DNA of 64,000 nucleotides from Planctomycetota bacterium (GTDB lineage Bacteria; Planctomycetota; UBA1135; GCA-002686595): NCBI GenBank assembly GCA_016795205.1, contig JAEUHZ010000028.1, positions 1-64,000 on the forward strand, in the 5' to 3' direction. Made by a program: the position numbers and the translations under genes. Shown piece after piece: positions 52,739 through 61,837 of this stretch (its first letter is position 1; each line of letters opens with the position of its first letter). The notes beneath the pieces were generated by a model, which was not told the origin of the DNA, ran no database searches, and saw only the letters and a program-made list of their open reading frames with translations.

Positions 52739-54430
52739 ATGACGACCCTCTCCAGCTTCGTGAGCGCCGGCTCGGCGCTTGTCCTGCTCGGCGCGACCGC
52801 GGCCGCGCAGACCTCCCTCGGCGGGCTGCCCGTCGGCCTCGTCCAGGACCTCGGTACGCCCGCGCCCGTGATCGCGGCTCCGACGCCCGATGTCGCGGCC
52901 TACCTGGCCGAGGACGAGGAGCGTCGCCACCGGCCGCTGCGCTACGGCGCGCTCGTCGGTCTCGGCCTCGACCTCGCGGACGGGACCTGGACCACGCTGC
53001 GCGACGGCTCGCGCGTCTGGCGCATCCAGATCGTCGCGCCGGGCGCGAAGTCGGTGGCGCTCGAGTTCGACCAGTTCGAGCTGCCGGAAGGCGCACGACT
53101 CTACGTCTACGACGAGGAGGTCGAGACCGTCCTCGGCGCCTACACGCGCGAGAACCGGCACGAGGACGGCAGCTTCGTCTTCGAGCCGTTCCCGGGCGAG
53201 CGGCTGACGCTGGAACTCGACCTGCCGGCCGGGGCGCCCGAGCCGCTCTTGCGCACGTCGGCGCTGATCCACGACTACCGCGACATCTTCGGCCTGATGA
53301 GCGGTGCCGTCACGGTGGGCGGCAGCGACGGCGGGACGGAGTCGGTCGGCGCGTGCCTGATCGACGTGAACTGCCCCCAAGGGGCGAGCTGGGAGAACCA
53401 GAAGCGCGCCACGCTGCGCACGCTCTCCAACGGGGCGCTGTGCTCGGGCGCGCTGCTCAACAACACGGCCAACGACGCCACGCGCTACGTGCTCACGGCC
53501 GATCACTGCGGCCAGACCACGAACACGGTCTTCACCTTCCGCTACCAGACTTCGGGTTGCTCCACGGGCGGCGCGCCCACGAACATGACCGTGTCCGGTT
53601 GCACGGTGCTGACCACCAGCGGCACCTACGACAGCCGGCTGCTGCGGATCACGCCCGCGATCCCGAACTCGTACCAGCCCTACTACGCCGGCTGGTCGCG
53701 TTCGACCCAGAACGCGACCATGGCCTTCGCGCTGGGGCACCCCAGCGGCGGACCGAAGAAGATCTCGATCGACGGCAACGGCACGTCGTCCCAGACCACG
53801 CAATGGCGCGTCACCTGGAGCCAGGGGACGCTGGAGGGCGGCAGCTCGGGCGGGCCGCTCTTCGACCAGAATGGCCGCGTGCGCGGGCCGGCCTGCTGCG
53901 TGAACGACTTCGTGTGCTCGGGGCAGACCGCCTACTTCGGCAAGTTCTCGGGCTTCTACACCGCCAACGCGCTGGCCCAGTGGCTCGATCCGGCCGGCCT
54001 GAACCCGACCACGCTGAACGGCTTCGACCCGCTGATCTGCGCGCTGCCCACCACGACCTGCTTCACCTCGCCGAACTCGGTGGGGCCGGGCGCCACGATC
54101 AGCATCTACGGCTCGCAGTTCGTCAGCGAGAACGACTTCAACCTGCAGTGCGTCGGTCTGCCGCCGAACAGCTCGGGGATCTTCTTCTACGGGCCGAACG
54201 AGACGTTCGCGGTCTTCGGCAACGGCTTCCGCTGCGTCGGCAATCCGCTCGTGCGGCTGCCCGTGCAGCAAGCCAACACGTTCGGGGACGCGCACCGGCT
54301 GCTCGACCTGACCACCACGCAGATCCAGCCCGGCCAGACCCGCATCTTCCAGTACTGGTACCGCAACCCGGCCGGCGGCGGCGCGGGCTTCAACCTGAGC
54401 GACGCGATCGTCGTCCCGTTCTGCCTCTGA
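52739..54430 (+). CDS. Secreted lysyl-endopeptidase-like serine protease
   Basis: This 563-aa exported protein has a signal peptide (LVLLGATAAAQ). Residues ~30-180 form a propeptide-like region. The catalytic domain is of the Achromobacter lysyl endopeptidase (Lys-C) type: CLIDVNCPQGASWENQKRAT, histidine in YVLTADHCGQ, serine in LEGGSSGGPLFDQNG, and paired cysteines typical of the family. The Asp of the triad is probably in TYDSRLLRI. A C-terminal module (last ~120 residues) has FGNGFRCVGNPLVRL and QYWYRNPAGGGAGFNLSDA, shared in style with the 34279 protein. ATG 52739 opens the signal peptide; the frame upstream has no protein-like sequence. It likely digests external protein. Confidence 0.84.
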   Translation: MTTLSSFVSAGSALVLLGATAAAQTSLGGLPVGLVQDLGTPAPVIAAPTPDVAAYLAEDEERRHRPLRYGALVGLGLDLADGTWTTLRDGSRVWRIQIVAPGAKSVALEFDQFELPEGARLYVYDEEVETVLGAYTRENRHEDGSFVFEPFPGERLTLELDLPAGAPEPLLRTSALIHDYRDIFGLMSGAVTVGGSDGGTESVGACLIDVNCPQGASWENQKRATLRTLSNGALCSGALLNNTANDATRYVLTADHCGQTTNTVFTFRYQTSGCSTGGAPTNMTVSGCTVLTTSGTYDSRLLRITPAIPNSYQPYYAGWSRSTQNATMAFALGHPSGGPKKISIDGNGTSSQTTQWRVTWSQGTLEGGSSGGPLFDQNGRVRGPACCVNDFVCSGQTAYFGKFSGFYTANALAQWLDPAGLNPTTLNGFDPLICALPTTTCFTSPNSVGPGATISIYGSQFVSENDFNLQCVGLPPNSSGIFFYGPNETFAVFGNGFRCVGNPLVRLPVQQANTFGDAHRLLDLTTTQIQPGQTRIFQYWYRNPAGGGAGFNLSDAIVVPFCL

Positions 54431-54484
54431 CCGGGTTCGGGGGGCGCGCGTCCAGGCCCTGGATCCCCGCCGGGCGCGGAGCGC

Positions 54485-55726
54485 TCAGCCAGCGGGCGTC
54501 GCGGCCGGGCCCAGGGTCGACGGCGCGACCGCCCCCGCGTGGCGTCGCACGAGGTCGACCAGGCGCGCCGCGCGCGCCGCGCCGAGCCCGGGGTAGAGCG
54601 GCAGATAGACGAGGCGCGCGACCAAGGCGCGGGCCTCGCGCGGCTCGAGTTCCGGCCGGCCGGCCGGCGCCGGGACGGCCGACATCGTGGCCACGCGCGT
54701 GCCATCGAAGCCCGCCTCGCGCAAGCGCGCCACGAGCTCGTCGGGGCGCTCGACCGCCACGGCGAACACCCAGTGCGTGCGGACCGGCGCCCGAGAGCCG
54801 GGGACGAGCACGGCCCCCGCGAGCTCGCTCGCGATGCGCTCGCCGAGCTGCGCGCGCTCGGCGGCCTGCGAGCCGTCGCAGTGCTCCAGGCGCCGCGCGA
54901 GCAAGGACAGGAGCGCCGGACTGGGCCGGTGCCGGAGCTTCTGGAACAAGTCGCCGCCGGGGAACCCGCGCACCGTCTTCTGGATGACCTCGTCGACCCC
55001 GACCCCGCGCCAGCCGCACGACGCCACGAACGTCGTGTACACCGGCCGCCAGGTCAGCGCCTTGAGTCCGGCGTACTTCACGACGCGCCGCGCGAACTCG
55101 CCCTGGCTGGCCCGCGGGTACTGCGCGTGGAGCGCGCGCATGCGCGCCCGCACGGCCGGGTCACGCACGCGCAGCACCGCCCCTTGCAGCGCGGTGGCGG
55201 TCTTGATCGGCCCGAAGCTGAACATGGACACGTCGGCCGCGGGATCCCCGCGCCAGCCCGGGCCGGTGAAGGCCTGCGCGTCGTCCTCCAGGACCAAGAC
55301 ACCGCGCTCCTGGCGCAGCTCCACGAGCGGGTCGAGCGGCACGCGCGTGCCGAACAAGTGCGCCAGGATCGCCGCACGCGTCCTCGGTCCGGCGGCGCGA
55401 CGCCAGGCCTCGGGCCGCGGCGCGAGCGTCCCGGGGTCGACGTCCACCGGCACCGCCACGAGCCCGTGGCGCTCGACGACGCGCACCATGTCCGGGATCG
55501 TCAGGGCCGACATGAGCACCTCGCTCTGGGCGGGCAGGGCCAGCGCCTCGAGGTACAGGTCGAGCCCCGTGCGGACGGACAGGCAGGCGCAGGCGTCGCC
55601 CGCGCCTGCGTCGAACCAGCGCTCGACGCGCTGCGCGGCCGCGGCGCCGTCGGAGCGCGAGGTCGCGGCGGCGAGCCCGGCCAGGAGGTCTGTCCACCCG
55701 ATGTCGAAGCGCTTGCGGGAGAGCAT
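54485..55726 (-). CDS. DegT/DnrJ/EryC1-like aminotransferase
   Basis: This 413-aa PLP enzyme is of the sugar aminotransferase (DegT/DnrJ/EryC1) type, which adds an amino group to keto-sugar nucleotides. The PLP lysine is in SFGPIKTATALQGA, preceded by the Asp of VLVLEDDAQAFTG. The N-terminal part differs from standard members, with ALTIPDMVRVVERHGLVAVPVDVDP instead of the usual 'AAY..T..A' stretch, so it is a divergent member. ATG 55726 begins MLSRKRFDIGWTDLLAG. It is divergent from the flippase and glycosyltransferase genes and presumably helps make their sugar. The gene starts about 100 bases from the flippase start. Confidence 0.8.
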   Translation of the reverse strand: MLSRKRFDIGWTDLLAGLAAATSRSDGAAAAQRVERWFDAGAGDACACLSVRTGLDLYLEALALPAQSEVLMSALTIPDMVRVVERHGLVAVPVDVDPGTLAPRPEAWRRAAGPRTRAAILAHLFGTRVPLDPLVELRQERGVLVLEDDAQAFTGPGWRGDPAADVSMFSFGPIKTATALQGAVLRVRDPAVRARMRALHAQYPRASQGEFARRVVKYAGLKALTWRPVYTTFVASCGWRGVGVDEVIQKTVRGFPGGDLFQKLRHRPSPALLSLLARRLEHCDGSQAAERAQLGERIASELAGAVLVPGSRAPVRTHWVFAVAVERPDELVARLREAGFDGTRVATMSAVPAPAGRPELEPREARALVARLVYLPLYPGLGAARAARLVDLVRRHAGAVAPSTLGPAATPAG

Positions 55727-55814
55727 CGTGGCTAGGTCGCGCCGCCGGCCTTGATCACGCGGACGCGGAGCCCTGATCCTAGCGTCGCGAGGGGCGCGGC
55801 TCCTCTCCCTGCCG

Positions 55815-55820
55815 TAGAGT
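55815..55820 (+). promoter_or_regulatory. Candidate -10 box of the flippase-glycosyltransferase unit
   Basis: TAGAGT ends ten bases before GTG 55831, without a Shine-Dalgarno sequence between. No -35 box is visible. It matches the short-leader pattern of this window. Confidence 0.4.
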
Positions 55821-55830
55821 CCGCCCGCCC

Positions 55831-57165
55831 GTGCCGCCCACGACCCCGCCCCTCCCGGAAGCCTCCGTGCCGCGGCGCGTGTGGCGCGGGACGAGCTTCC
55901 TGGTCCTGGGCCGCGTGTTCGGGTCGGCCTGCACGTTCGCGCAACTGTGGCTCTTGGCGCACCACCTCGCGCCTGACGCCTTCGGCCGCTACACGTTCTA
56001 CTTGGCCGTCTTCGTGCTGCTCGACGCCTTCGTCGACTTCGGCACCGGACAGGTCGCGGTCCAGCGCACCGCGGCCGACGATTCGCGGCTGCCCGAGGTG
56101 TTGGCGGCCGCGCGCCGGGTGCGTTTCGCGGCCGGGATCCTGGGCGTGGCCTTGGTCGGGGGAGGGGCGCTCGTGGCCCGCGAGCCAGGCGCAGGCTGGA
56201 TCCTCCTGGCGTCGCTCTACCCCGTGACGCACGTCGCCGAGCTCTCGACGGTCGTGTTCAGGAACCGCATCGCGTGGGGCTTGCCCGTCGCCGTGCGCAT
56301 GGGCGCATCGGCCGCCTCGCTGAGCTTCGTGCTGGTGCTGCGCGCGGCCGAGGACCGCGAGCCGGCGCATTACCTGTGCGCCGTGGCGCTGGGCAGCACG
56401 CTGGGCAACGCGGCGCTGTGGCTCGCCTGCCGCCGGCACCTCCCCTCGCGCGCGCCGAGCGAGATCCCCTGGGGCGACGTGCTGGCAGCGGCCGCGCCCC
56501 TGGGGCTCGCCGCGCTGTTCCAGCAGGCGTACTTCTACGCCGACAACCTGTTCATCCGCGCGCTGCGCGGCACCGCGGAGCTGGGCGCCTACAACCTCGG
56601 CGTGCGCATCCTGTCCATGGCGATCATGGTCGCGCTGTACGCCTCGCAGGCAGCGCTACCTTGGCTCGCGCGCGAGCACGCCGTGGGTCGGCTGGGCGCG
56701 GCCGCTGCCCGCCTGGGACAGCCGCTGTTCGCGGCGGCCGGGCTGGCCGCCGGGCTCGCGGCGCCCTTCGCCGGATCGATCCTCGGCATCTTCGGCGAGC
56801 ACGCCCGCGTCGCGGGCCCGAGCCTCGCGTGGCTCTGCGGCGCGGTGGCCGTGATCCACGCCGGCGCGGTGCTGACGACCGCGCTCGTCGCGGCCGGTCG
56901 GGCGCGGTCGATGCTGTGGATCGCCGCGTCCGCGCTGGCGCTGAACCTCTTGGGCAACGCGCTCCTCGTGCCGCCCTTCGGCATCGAGGGCGCGGCCGCC
57001 GCCACGCTCGCGACCGAGCTGCTCGTGGCGCTGCTCGCCGCCCTGGCCCTGCGCCGCGCCCAGGCCGGGCCGAGCGGGCGGGCGCTGGGCTGGTTGGGCG
57101 GGCCCGCGGGGTTCGCCGCGGGCTGGGCGGCCTCGGCGTGGTGCGCGGCGCGGTGGGTCGCGTGA
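55831..57165 (+). CDS. Polysaccharide flippase (Wzx-like)
   Basis: This 444-aa polytopic membrane protein has about 12 hydrophobic segments and the Wzx/MATE pattern: SFLVLGRVFGSACTFAQLWLLAHHL near the start, DFGTGQVAVQRTA, and FYADNLFIRALRGTAELGAYNLGVRI in the second half, the site of the family's central motif. It should move an undecaprenyl-linked saccharide across the inner membrane. GTG 55831 follows the TAGAGT box by ten bases. Its stop overlaps the glycosyltransferase start (GTGA), so the pair is translationally coupled. It differs clearly from the flippase at 20.0-21.5 kb. Confidence 0.84.
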   Translation: MPPTTPPLPEASVPRRVWRGTSFLVLGRVFGSACTFAQLWLLAHHLAPDAFGRYTFYLAVFVLLDAFVDFGTGQVAVQRTAADDSRLPEVLAAARRVRFAAGILGVALVGGGALVAREPGAGWILLASLYPVTHVAELSTVVFRNRIAWGLPVAVRMGASAASLSFVLVLRAAEDREPAHYLCAVALGSTLGNAALWLACRRHLPSRAPSEIPWGDVLAAAAPLGLAALFQQAYFYADNLFIRALRGTAELGAYNLGVRILSMAIMVALYASQAALPWLAREHAVGRLGAAAARLGQPLFAAAGLAAGLAAPFAGSILGIFGEHARVAGPSLAWLCGAVAVIHAGAVLTTALVAAGRARSMLWIAASALALNLLGNALLVPPFGIEGAAAATLATELLVALLAALALRRAQAGPSGRALGWLGGPAGFAAGWAASAWCAARWVA

Positions 57166-58271
57166 GGGTCGGCCTCGACTACCGCACGGCCCTCGTGAAC
57201 CGCGAGGGCATCGGGCGCGCGACGCGCGAGCTGGTCCGCGCGCTGCCGGAGGCGGTCCCCGGGCTCGATCTGCGGCTGTTCGGCTGGACCCTGGCGCGGA
57301 GGGCCTGGTCGCGCGCCGAGCTGGGGCTCGGCACCAGCACGCGCCTCGCGCGACTGCGCTGCCCCTCGCGCTGGATCCCCAGGCTCTGCGCGGCGCTCGG
57401 GCGCGGCGTGGACGACCTCGCGGGCGGCTGCGACGTCTTCCACCACACGCAGACGCACGTGCTGCCCGTGCGCCGCGCCGTCGAGACCGCGATCGTGTTC
57501 GACTGCATCTGGGCCCGCCCGGGATCGGGCCTCTCGGAGGAGGCCGCGGCCCGCATGGCGCAGGGCGTGCGCGAGCTGTGCGCACGCGCCCGGCGGGTCC
57601 TCGCGCCCAGCGCCTTCGCCGCCGACGACCTGGCGCGCACGCTGGGCGTCGAGCGCGCTCGGATCGACGTGGCGCACCTGGGCTCCGACCACGTGCTGCG
57701 GGGCGGACCGCCCGGACCGCCGGGTGTCGAGGGCCCCTATGTGCTGACGGTTTCGCGCGTCGACGCGCGCAAGAACCACGCGCGGATGCTGCACGCGTTC
57801 GAGGCCGCGGTGCGCGCCGGACTCCCCCATCGTTGGGTCGTGGCCGGCCCGCGCGGCTTCGGCGCCCAGGATTTCGAGGCCGCGCTCGAACGATCGCCGG
57901 TGCGCGAGCGCGTCGTGCGCTTCGACTTCGTGCCCGAGCTGGAGCTGCGCGCGCTGATCCACGGCGCGAGCGCGTTCTTCTTCGCGAGCCTCGACGAGGG
58001 TTTCGGCCTGCCGCCGCTCGAGGCCGCGGCGCTGGGCGTGCCGGTCGTGGCTTCGTCCGGCGGCGCGCTGCCCGAGGTGCTCGGGGACGGCGCCCTGCTG
58101 CCCGATCCCGCCGACGCGCAGGCGATCGCCCACGACCTGCGCGCGGTCCTCGCCGACCGCGAGCTGGCGCTGGAGCTGTCGCGCCGCGGGAAGGCGCGCG
58201 CCCGCGAGCTGTCGTGGGCCGCCTGCGCGCGCGCCACGGCGGCGCACTGGCGCCGCGCCCTCAGCGGGTGA
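57162..58271 (+). CDS. Glycosyltransferase family 1-like
   Basis: This 369-aa GT-B enzyme should add a sugar from a nucleotide donor to a growing saccharide. The N-terminal half opens with VGLDYRTALVNREGIGRATREL, and the donor half carries YVLTVSRVDARKNHARMLHAFE, WVVAGPRGFGAQDFE and the E-x7-E motif in FASLDEGFGLPPLEAAALGVPVVASSGGALPEVLGD. The GTG start overlaps the flippase stop. Its last 11 bases overlap the end of the convergent SGNH gene. The group with the aminotransferase and the flippase suggests surface-polysaccharide assembly, although no polymerase or ligase is in the window. Confidence 0.9.
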   Translation: MRVGLDYRTALVNREGIGRATRELVRALPEAVPGLDLRLFGWTLARRAWSRAELGLGTSTRLARLRCPSRWIPRLCAALGRGVDDLAGGCDVFHHTQTHVLPVRRAVETAIVFDCIWARPGSGLSEEAAARMAQGVRELCARARRVLAPSAFAADDLARTLGVERARIDVAHLGSDHVLRGGPPGPPGVEGPYVLTVSRVDARKNHARMLHAFEAAVRAGLPHRWVVAGPRGFGAQDFEAALERSPVRERVVRFDFVPELELRALIHGASAFFFASLDEGFGLPPLEAAALGVPVVASSGGALPEVLGDGALLPDPADAQAIAHDLRAVLADRELALELSRRGKARARELSWAACARATAAHWRRALSG

Positions 58272-59553
58272 GGACCTCGGGCGGGAAGCCGTCCAGGAGG
58301 GCGCGCGCGAGCAGCTCGTTGCCCCGCGGGTTGAAGTGGCACGGATCCACGTAGAGCGTCTCCTGGACGTCCGCGAAGGCCCTCGAGAGGTCGACGAAGC
58401 GCAGCCCCTCGGCCACCAACTCGAGACCGGCTGCGCGCAATCTCGGATAGCCGTCGCGCGCGCCCTCCAGCCACGACGTGTGCGGGTTCTGGATCTGGCT
58501 CTCCTCCTTCGAGAACGGCTTCGAGCCCATGTCGAACAGCGCCGGCTGCAGGCAGTGCACGTAGGCGACGGAGCGGCTTTCGCACAGCGCGCGCAAGGAT
58601 CGCGAGCACTCGGCCCAGGCGCGCACCGACAGGTCGAGGACGGAGCTCCACTCCGGGTCGTAGTCCGCGCCGCGGATCTGGCGCAGCGCGCGCTCGTCCA
58701 GGTCCGGTCGCGCGAGCCGCCCGAGCTCGGTCTGCAACGACAGCCGCTCGCGGCTCATCGAGGCCAGCCGCCACAGGACGAACTGCGACCCCAGCGCCGA
58801 GCGATCGAGCTTCAGCCTGTGGGTCGCCAGCGCGAGCGCGCTCGACCGGCGGCGCAGCTCGAGCCCCGCGATGGTGAGCTCGAGCAGCTCGGGCGGCATG
58901 GCGCGCTGGTCCTCGACGACCGCCGACCACGCGGGTCCCGTCGGCCACAGCGGGTGGACGAGGTACTGCGCGTTCTCGGCCGCCAGCGCCGTCTCGTTGA
59001 AGCCGTCGAGCACGATCACGAGATCGGGCCGATAGCCGAAGGCGAGCAGGAACCCCAGCCGGTTCAACTGCTGCGGCTGCTTGTGCGCGGGGTGCGCGCC
59101 CGAGAGGAACACGACGCGGCGATCGGCCAGTGCCGTGAGGCCCTGGAAGTGCCCCCGGATCGCGCTCGACTGCCGGCCGCCCAGCTCGGCGGCCACCGAC
59201 CCTCCCAGCATCAGGATCACGAAATCGCGGGGCCGCGCGCGCTCGCGGAAGTAGCTCAGGACGCCGCCCGAGTCGTGCTCCTGCTCGCTGGCGTAGAAGG
59301 GCTGCAGGATCGGACGAGGGGCGCCGTCCGCGAGCGTCTCGCCGATCGGCGTCGGCACGAACTGGGCGATCGGGGAGAGCAGCTTGCGCATCTCCCGGCG
59401 CTGCGCCTGCGCGTCGAAGGGCCTGCCTTTGAACTGCAGCCACAGGCGCATCCCGCCCTCGGCGAGGAGCAGCGACACGACCAGCGCGACGAGCGAAACC
59501 AGCGCGCGCTTCAGGATCCTGGAACGACGGGAGGTGGGCCGGGCCTCGGTCAC
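58261..59553 (-). CDS. Membrane-anchored SGNH hydrolase-like protein
   Basis: This 430-aa protein has one N-terminal membrane helix (ALVSLVALVVSLLLAEGGMRL) and an extracytoplasmic SGNH-like domain. Possible active-site pieces are VILMLGGSVAAELGG (Ser of block I), IVLDGFNETALAAENA and DPCHFNPRGNELLARAL, giving the terminal D-x2-H. The GTG start at 59553 follows the SDR stop by two bases. It is the last gene of the operon that begins with the trypsin-like protein. An acyl or O-acetyl esterase is likely, and acetylation of cell-wall or surface glycans would fit the context, but this is not shown by the sequence. Confidence 0.74.
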   Translation of the reverse strand: MTEARPTSRRSRILKRALVSLVALVVSLLLAEGGMRLWLQFKGRPFDAQAQRREMRKLLSPIAQFVPTPIGETLADGAPRPILQPFYASEQEHDSGGVLSYFRERARPRDFVILMLGGSVAAELGGRQSSAIRGHFQGLTALADRRVVFLSGAHPAHKQPQQLNRLGFLLAFGYRPDLVIVLDGFNETALAAENAQYLVHPLWPTGPAWSAVVEDQRAMPPELLELTIAGLELRRRSSALALATHRLKLDRSALGSQFVLWRLASMSRERLSLQTELGRLARPDLDERALRQIRGADYDPEWSSVLDLSVRAWAECSRSLRALCESRSVAYVHCLQPALFDMGSKPFSKEESQIQNPHTSWLEGARDGYPRLRAAGLELVAEGLRFVDLSRAFADVQETLYVDPCHFNPRGNELLARALLDGFPPEVLTR

Positions 59554-59555
59554 GC

Positions 59556-60401
59556 CTACTCCTCCCGGACGCGGCGCCGGATGGCGTCCTCGTCGATCGC
59601 GCCCGCCTCCCACAGGCTCCGACCTTCCATGCCGCCCGCGACGGTGAGGAACTCGCCGCTGACGTGGCGCGACGCCGCGGGCGAGGCCAAGAAGAGCGCG
59701 GCGCGCGCCACGTCCGCCGCGCGGCCGAGCTGGCGCAGCGGCATGGTGCGCACGACGCGCCCGACGACCCCGGGCGTCTCGAGCGACGCGCGCGCCATGT
59801 GCGTGACCGTCCAGCCGGGCTCGATCACGTTCACGCGACCGAACGGATCGAGGTCGACGATCTCGTTCTTCAAGGTCAGCGCCAGCCCGCGCAGGCCGGC
59901 CTTCGACGCCGCGTACTCCGCGTGCCCCTTCTCGCCGAAGCGCCCGGCGGTCGAGCCGATCAGGACCAGGCTGGCCCCGTGCGCGTCGGGGCGAGGGCCC
60001 GTCGCGGCCAGGGTCCGGAAGAAGCCGCGCGCCGTCCAGATCGTGCCCAGCAGATTGGTCTCGATGTTGGCACGGATGCGCTCAGGGCTCGCCTCGTGGA
60101 TCAGCGCGTGCTCGGGCGTCCAGCGGCCGGCGTTCGCGATCGCCGCGTCGACCCGCCCGAAGCGCGCGCGCGCCGCGTCGAAGGCCGAATCCATCGCCGC
60201 GGGGTCCGTCGTGTCGGCCCGGATCGCCAGCGCGTTCGGAATCCGTGCCGCGGCCAGCCAGTCCTCCAGCGCTTTGAACTGCGCATTCCCGGTCAGCACG
60301 AGCCGCGCACCCTCGGCCGCGAAGGCCTCGGCCAGCGCCCGACCGATCCCGCCCGAGGCTCCCGTGACGAGGACGACCTTGTCGGCGAGCTGGAGGTCCA
60401 T
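59556..60401 (-). CDS. Short-chain dehydrogenase/reductase
   Basis: This 281-aa NAD(P)-dependent oxidoreductase has the classical SDR pattern: cofactor loop TGASGGIG, then NAG in AIANAGRW, the active-site serine in LIGSTAGRFG, and the YxxxK pair in YAASKAGLRGLALTLK. The residues after strand 2 read TGNAQ, without a clear Asp or Arg to decide between NAD and NADP. The C-terminal LSGEFLTVAGG-like segment (SGEFLTVAGGMEG) is typical of FabG-related enzymes. It follows the COG3014-like gene by three bases and precedes the SGNH gene by two. Its substrate is unknown. Confidence 0.9.
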   Translation of the reverse strand: MDLQLADKVVLVTGASGGIGRALAEAFAAEGARLVLTGNAQFKALEDWLAAARIPNALAIRADTTDPAAMDSAFDAARARFGRVDAAIANAGRWTPEHALIHEASPERIRANIETNLLGTIWTARGFFRTLAATGPRPDAHGASLVLIGSTAGRFGEKGHAEYAASKAGLRGLALTLKNEIVDLDPFGRVNVIEPGWTVTHMARASLETPGVVGRVVRTMPLRQLGRAADVARAALFLASPAASRHVSGEFLTVAGGMEGRSLWEAGAIDEDAIRRRVREE

Positions 60402-60404
60402 GGC

Positions 60405-61823
60405 TCAGGGCCGCGACTCCGGCGGCCGGGAGTAGACGTCCGTCACCACCGCCGCGGTTCTCGAAAGATCGGGTTGGATCACGAGCACGAACGAGTCCTT
60501 GCCGGCCGCCACGCGCACGGCGGCCTGCGCGCCCGGGCCGAGGTCCAGCGCGTGCTCGCCCGCCGGCAGCGTGAAGCGCGCCACCTGGACGCGCGCCGGC
60601 AGCGAGGTCCAGTTGCGCGTGTCGGCCTTCTCGCCCGCCGTCAGGACCAGGTTGGTCAGGATGCCGGCGAACAGCGCGAAGCCGCTTTCGTCGGGGTTGT
60701 TCTTCTGGACGGCGTCCTGGACGGCCTTGGCCGCCACGGCCTTGACCCCGCGGCGGATCGCCGCGCGCGCCAGGATCCAGGGCAGGTTGGCCGCGAGCTG
60801 CTGCTCCGCGACGGCGGTCACGTCGAGCACGGTCGAGGTCGACCCCACGACCTCCTCGCCCACACGGATCTCGAGCTCGGGGATCGGGCGGTCCTCGGCG
60901 CGCACGACCGGGACGGGCACCGCGGTCTGACCCAAGAGCCCCACGTTCTCGCCGATCACGAGCGCGCCGATGTTGGCCAGGAACAGCGCGCTGTCGGTCA
61001 GCGGCGAGGTGCCCTGCACGAGCCGCGGCCCGCGCCCCGCGAAGCGGAAGACGTGCACGACGCCGTGCCCGGCCGGCGCGTAGACGCCGTTCGAGGTCCG
61101 CTCGCAGGCCGCGACGACGACCGCCGGGGCCGCACCCCACTCGCGCGCGCGCTCGTAGGCCTTGAAGGCCTCGCTGGAGTACCCGGCGCGCTCGCGCACG
61201 AGCCCCTCGACGTACGCACCCAGCGCCACGCGTTGGTAGGTCTTCCGAGGGTTGTAGCCGTTGCCCTGGCCGTCGACGTTCTCGCCGAACGTGCTGCCCA
61301 GCACGCGCTCCTGGACCTCGCCGACCTGCAGCGCGTAGGCGAAGGCGTCCTGCCCGCCCTCGAGGAGGTCGGCGATCGCCAGCAGCGCGGGTGTCAGGAC
61401 GTGCTCGTAGTCGGCCCCGCCGTACTGGCGGAACGTGTCGTCCGCGAGGCCCGCCGCGAGCCAGCCCGCGATGTCCGCGTCGGTCCAGCGCGCGGCCAGC
61501 ACGTCGCGCGCGCGCCGCAGGAGGTCGATCGTGGCGTCCGCGTCGCCCGCGGCGAGCCGCGTCATCGACTTCTCCTGGAGGAACAGGAACACGTCTCGCT
61601 TCCCCGGATCGATCGACTCGTCGAGGCCGCGGGACCCGGCCACGAGCTGCACGTCGACCTGGGCGTCCTCGGCCACCAGCCGATCGATCTCGGTCTCGGC
61701 GCGCGCGAAGTCACCCCGCCCCCAAGCGTCCGCGAACGGGGCGATGCGTTGGTCGGGCGCACGGCACGCGGCGGCGACGAGCGCCGCCGCGCAGGCGGCG
61801 ATCCGGATCGAGCGCGGGACCAT
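60405..61823 (-). CDS. COG3014-like outer-membrane lipoprotein
   Basis: This 472-aa protein has a lipoprotein signal ending in LVAAACRAP (lipobox). It resembles the uncharacterised COG3014 lipoprotein family that is found with LpoB-like and YcfL-like genes in Proteobacteria. It is helical and repeat-like in the first half (ARAETEIDRLVAEDAQ, SEAFKAYERAREWG). The later half has a beta-rich segment with GNGYNPRKTYQRVALG, and VEGLVRERAG. The order trypsin-like, LpoB-like, COG3014-like is conserved-looking. ATG 61823 is 14 bases after the LpoB-like gene. I know no defined biochemical role for this family. Confidence 0.74.
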   Translation of the reverse strand: MVPRSIRIAACAAALVAAACRAPDQRIAPFADAWGRGDFARAETEIDRLVAEDAQVDVQLVAGSRGLDESIDPGKRDVFLFLQEKSMTRLAAGDADATIDLLRRARDVLAARWTDADIAGWLAAGLADDTFRQYGGADYEHVLTPALLAIADLLEGGQDAFAYALQVGEVQERVLGSTFGENVDGQGNGYNPRKTYQRVALGAYVEGLVRERAGYSSEAFKAYERAREWGAAPAVVVAACERTSNGVYAPAGHGVVHVFRFAGRGPRLVQGTSPLTDSALFLANIGALVIGENVGLLGQTAVPVPVVRAEDRPIPELEIRVGEEVVGSTSTVLDVTAVAEQQLAANLPWILARAAIRRGVKAVAAKAVQDAVQKNNPDESGFALFAGILTNLVLTAGEKADTRNWTSLPARVQVARFTLPAGEHALDLGPGAQAAVRVAAGKDSFVLVIQPDLSRTAAVVTDVYSRPPESRP

Positions 61824-61837
61824 CGAGCTCCTCGCGC

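Noticed and set aside
54650-54670. CCGG-rich simple repeat in the aminotransferase gene
   Set aside because: It lies in coding sequence, keeps the frame, and is explained by Pro/Ala/Gly codons at high GC.
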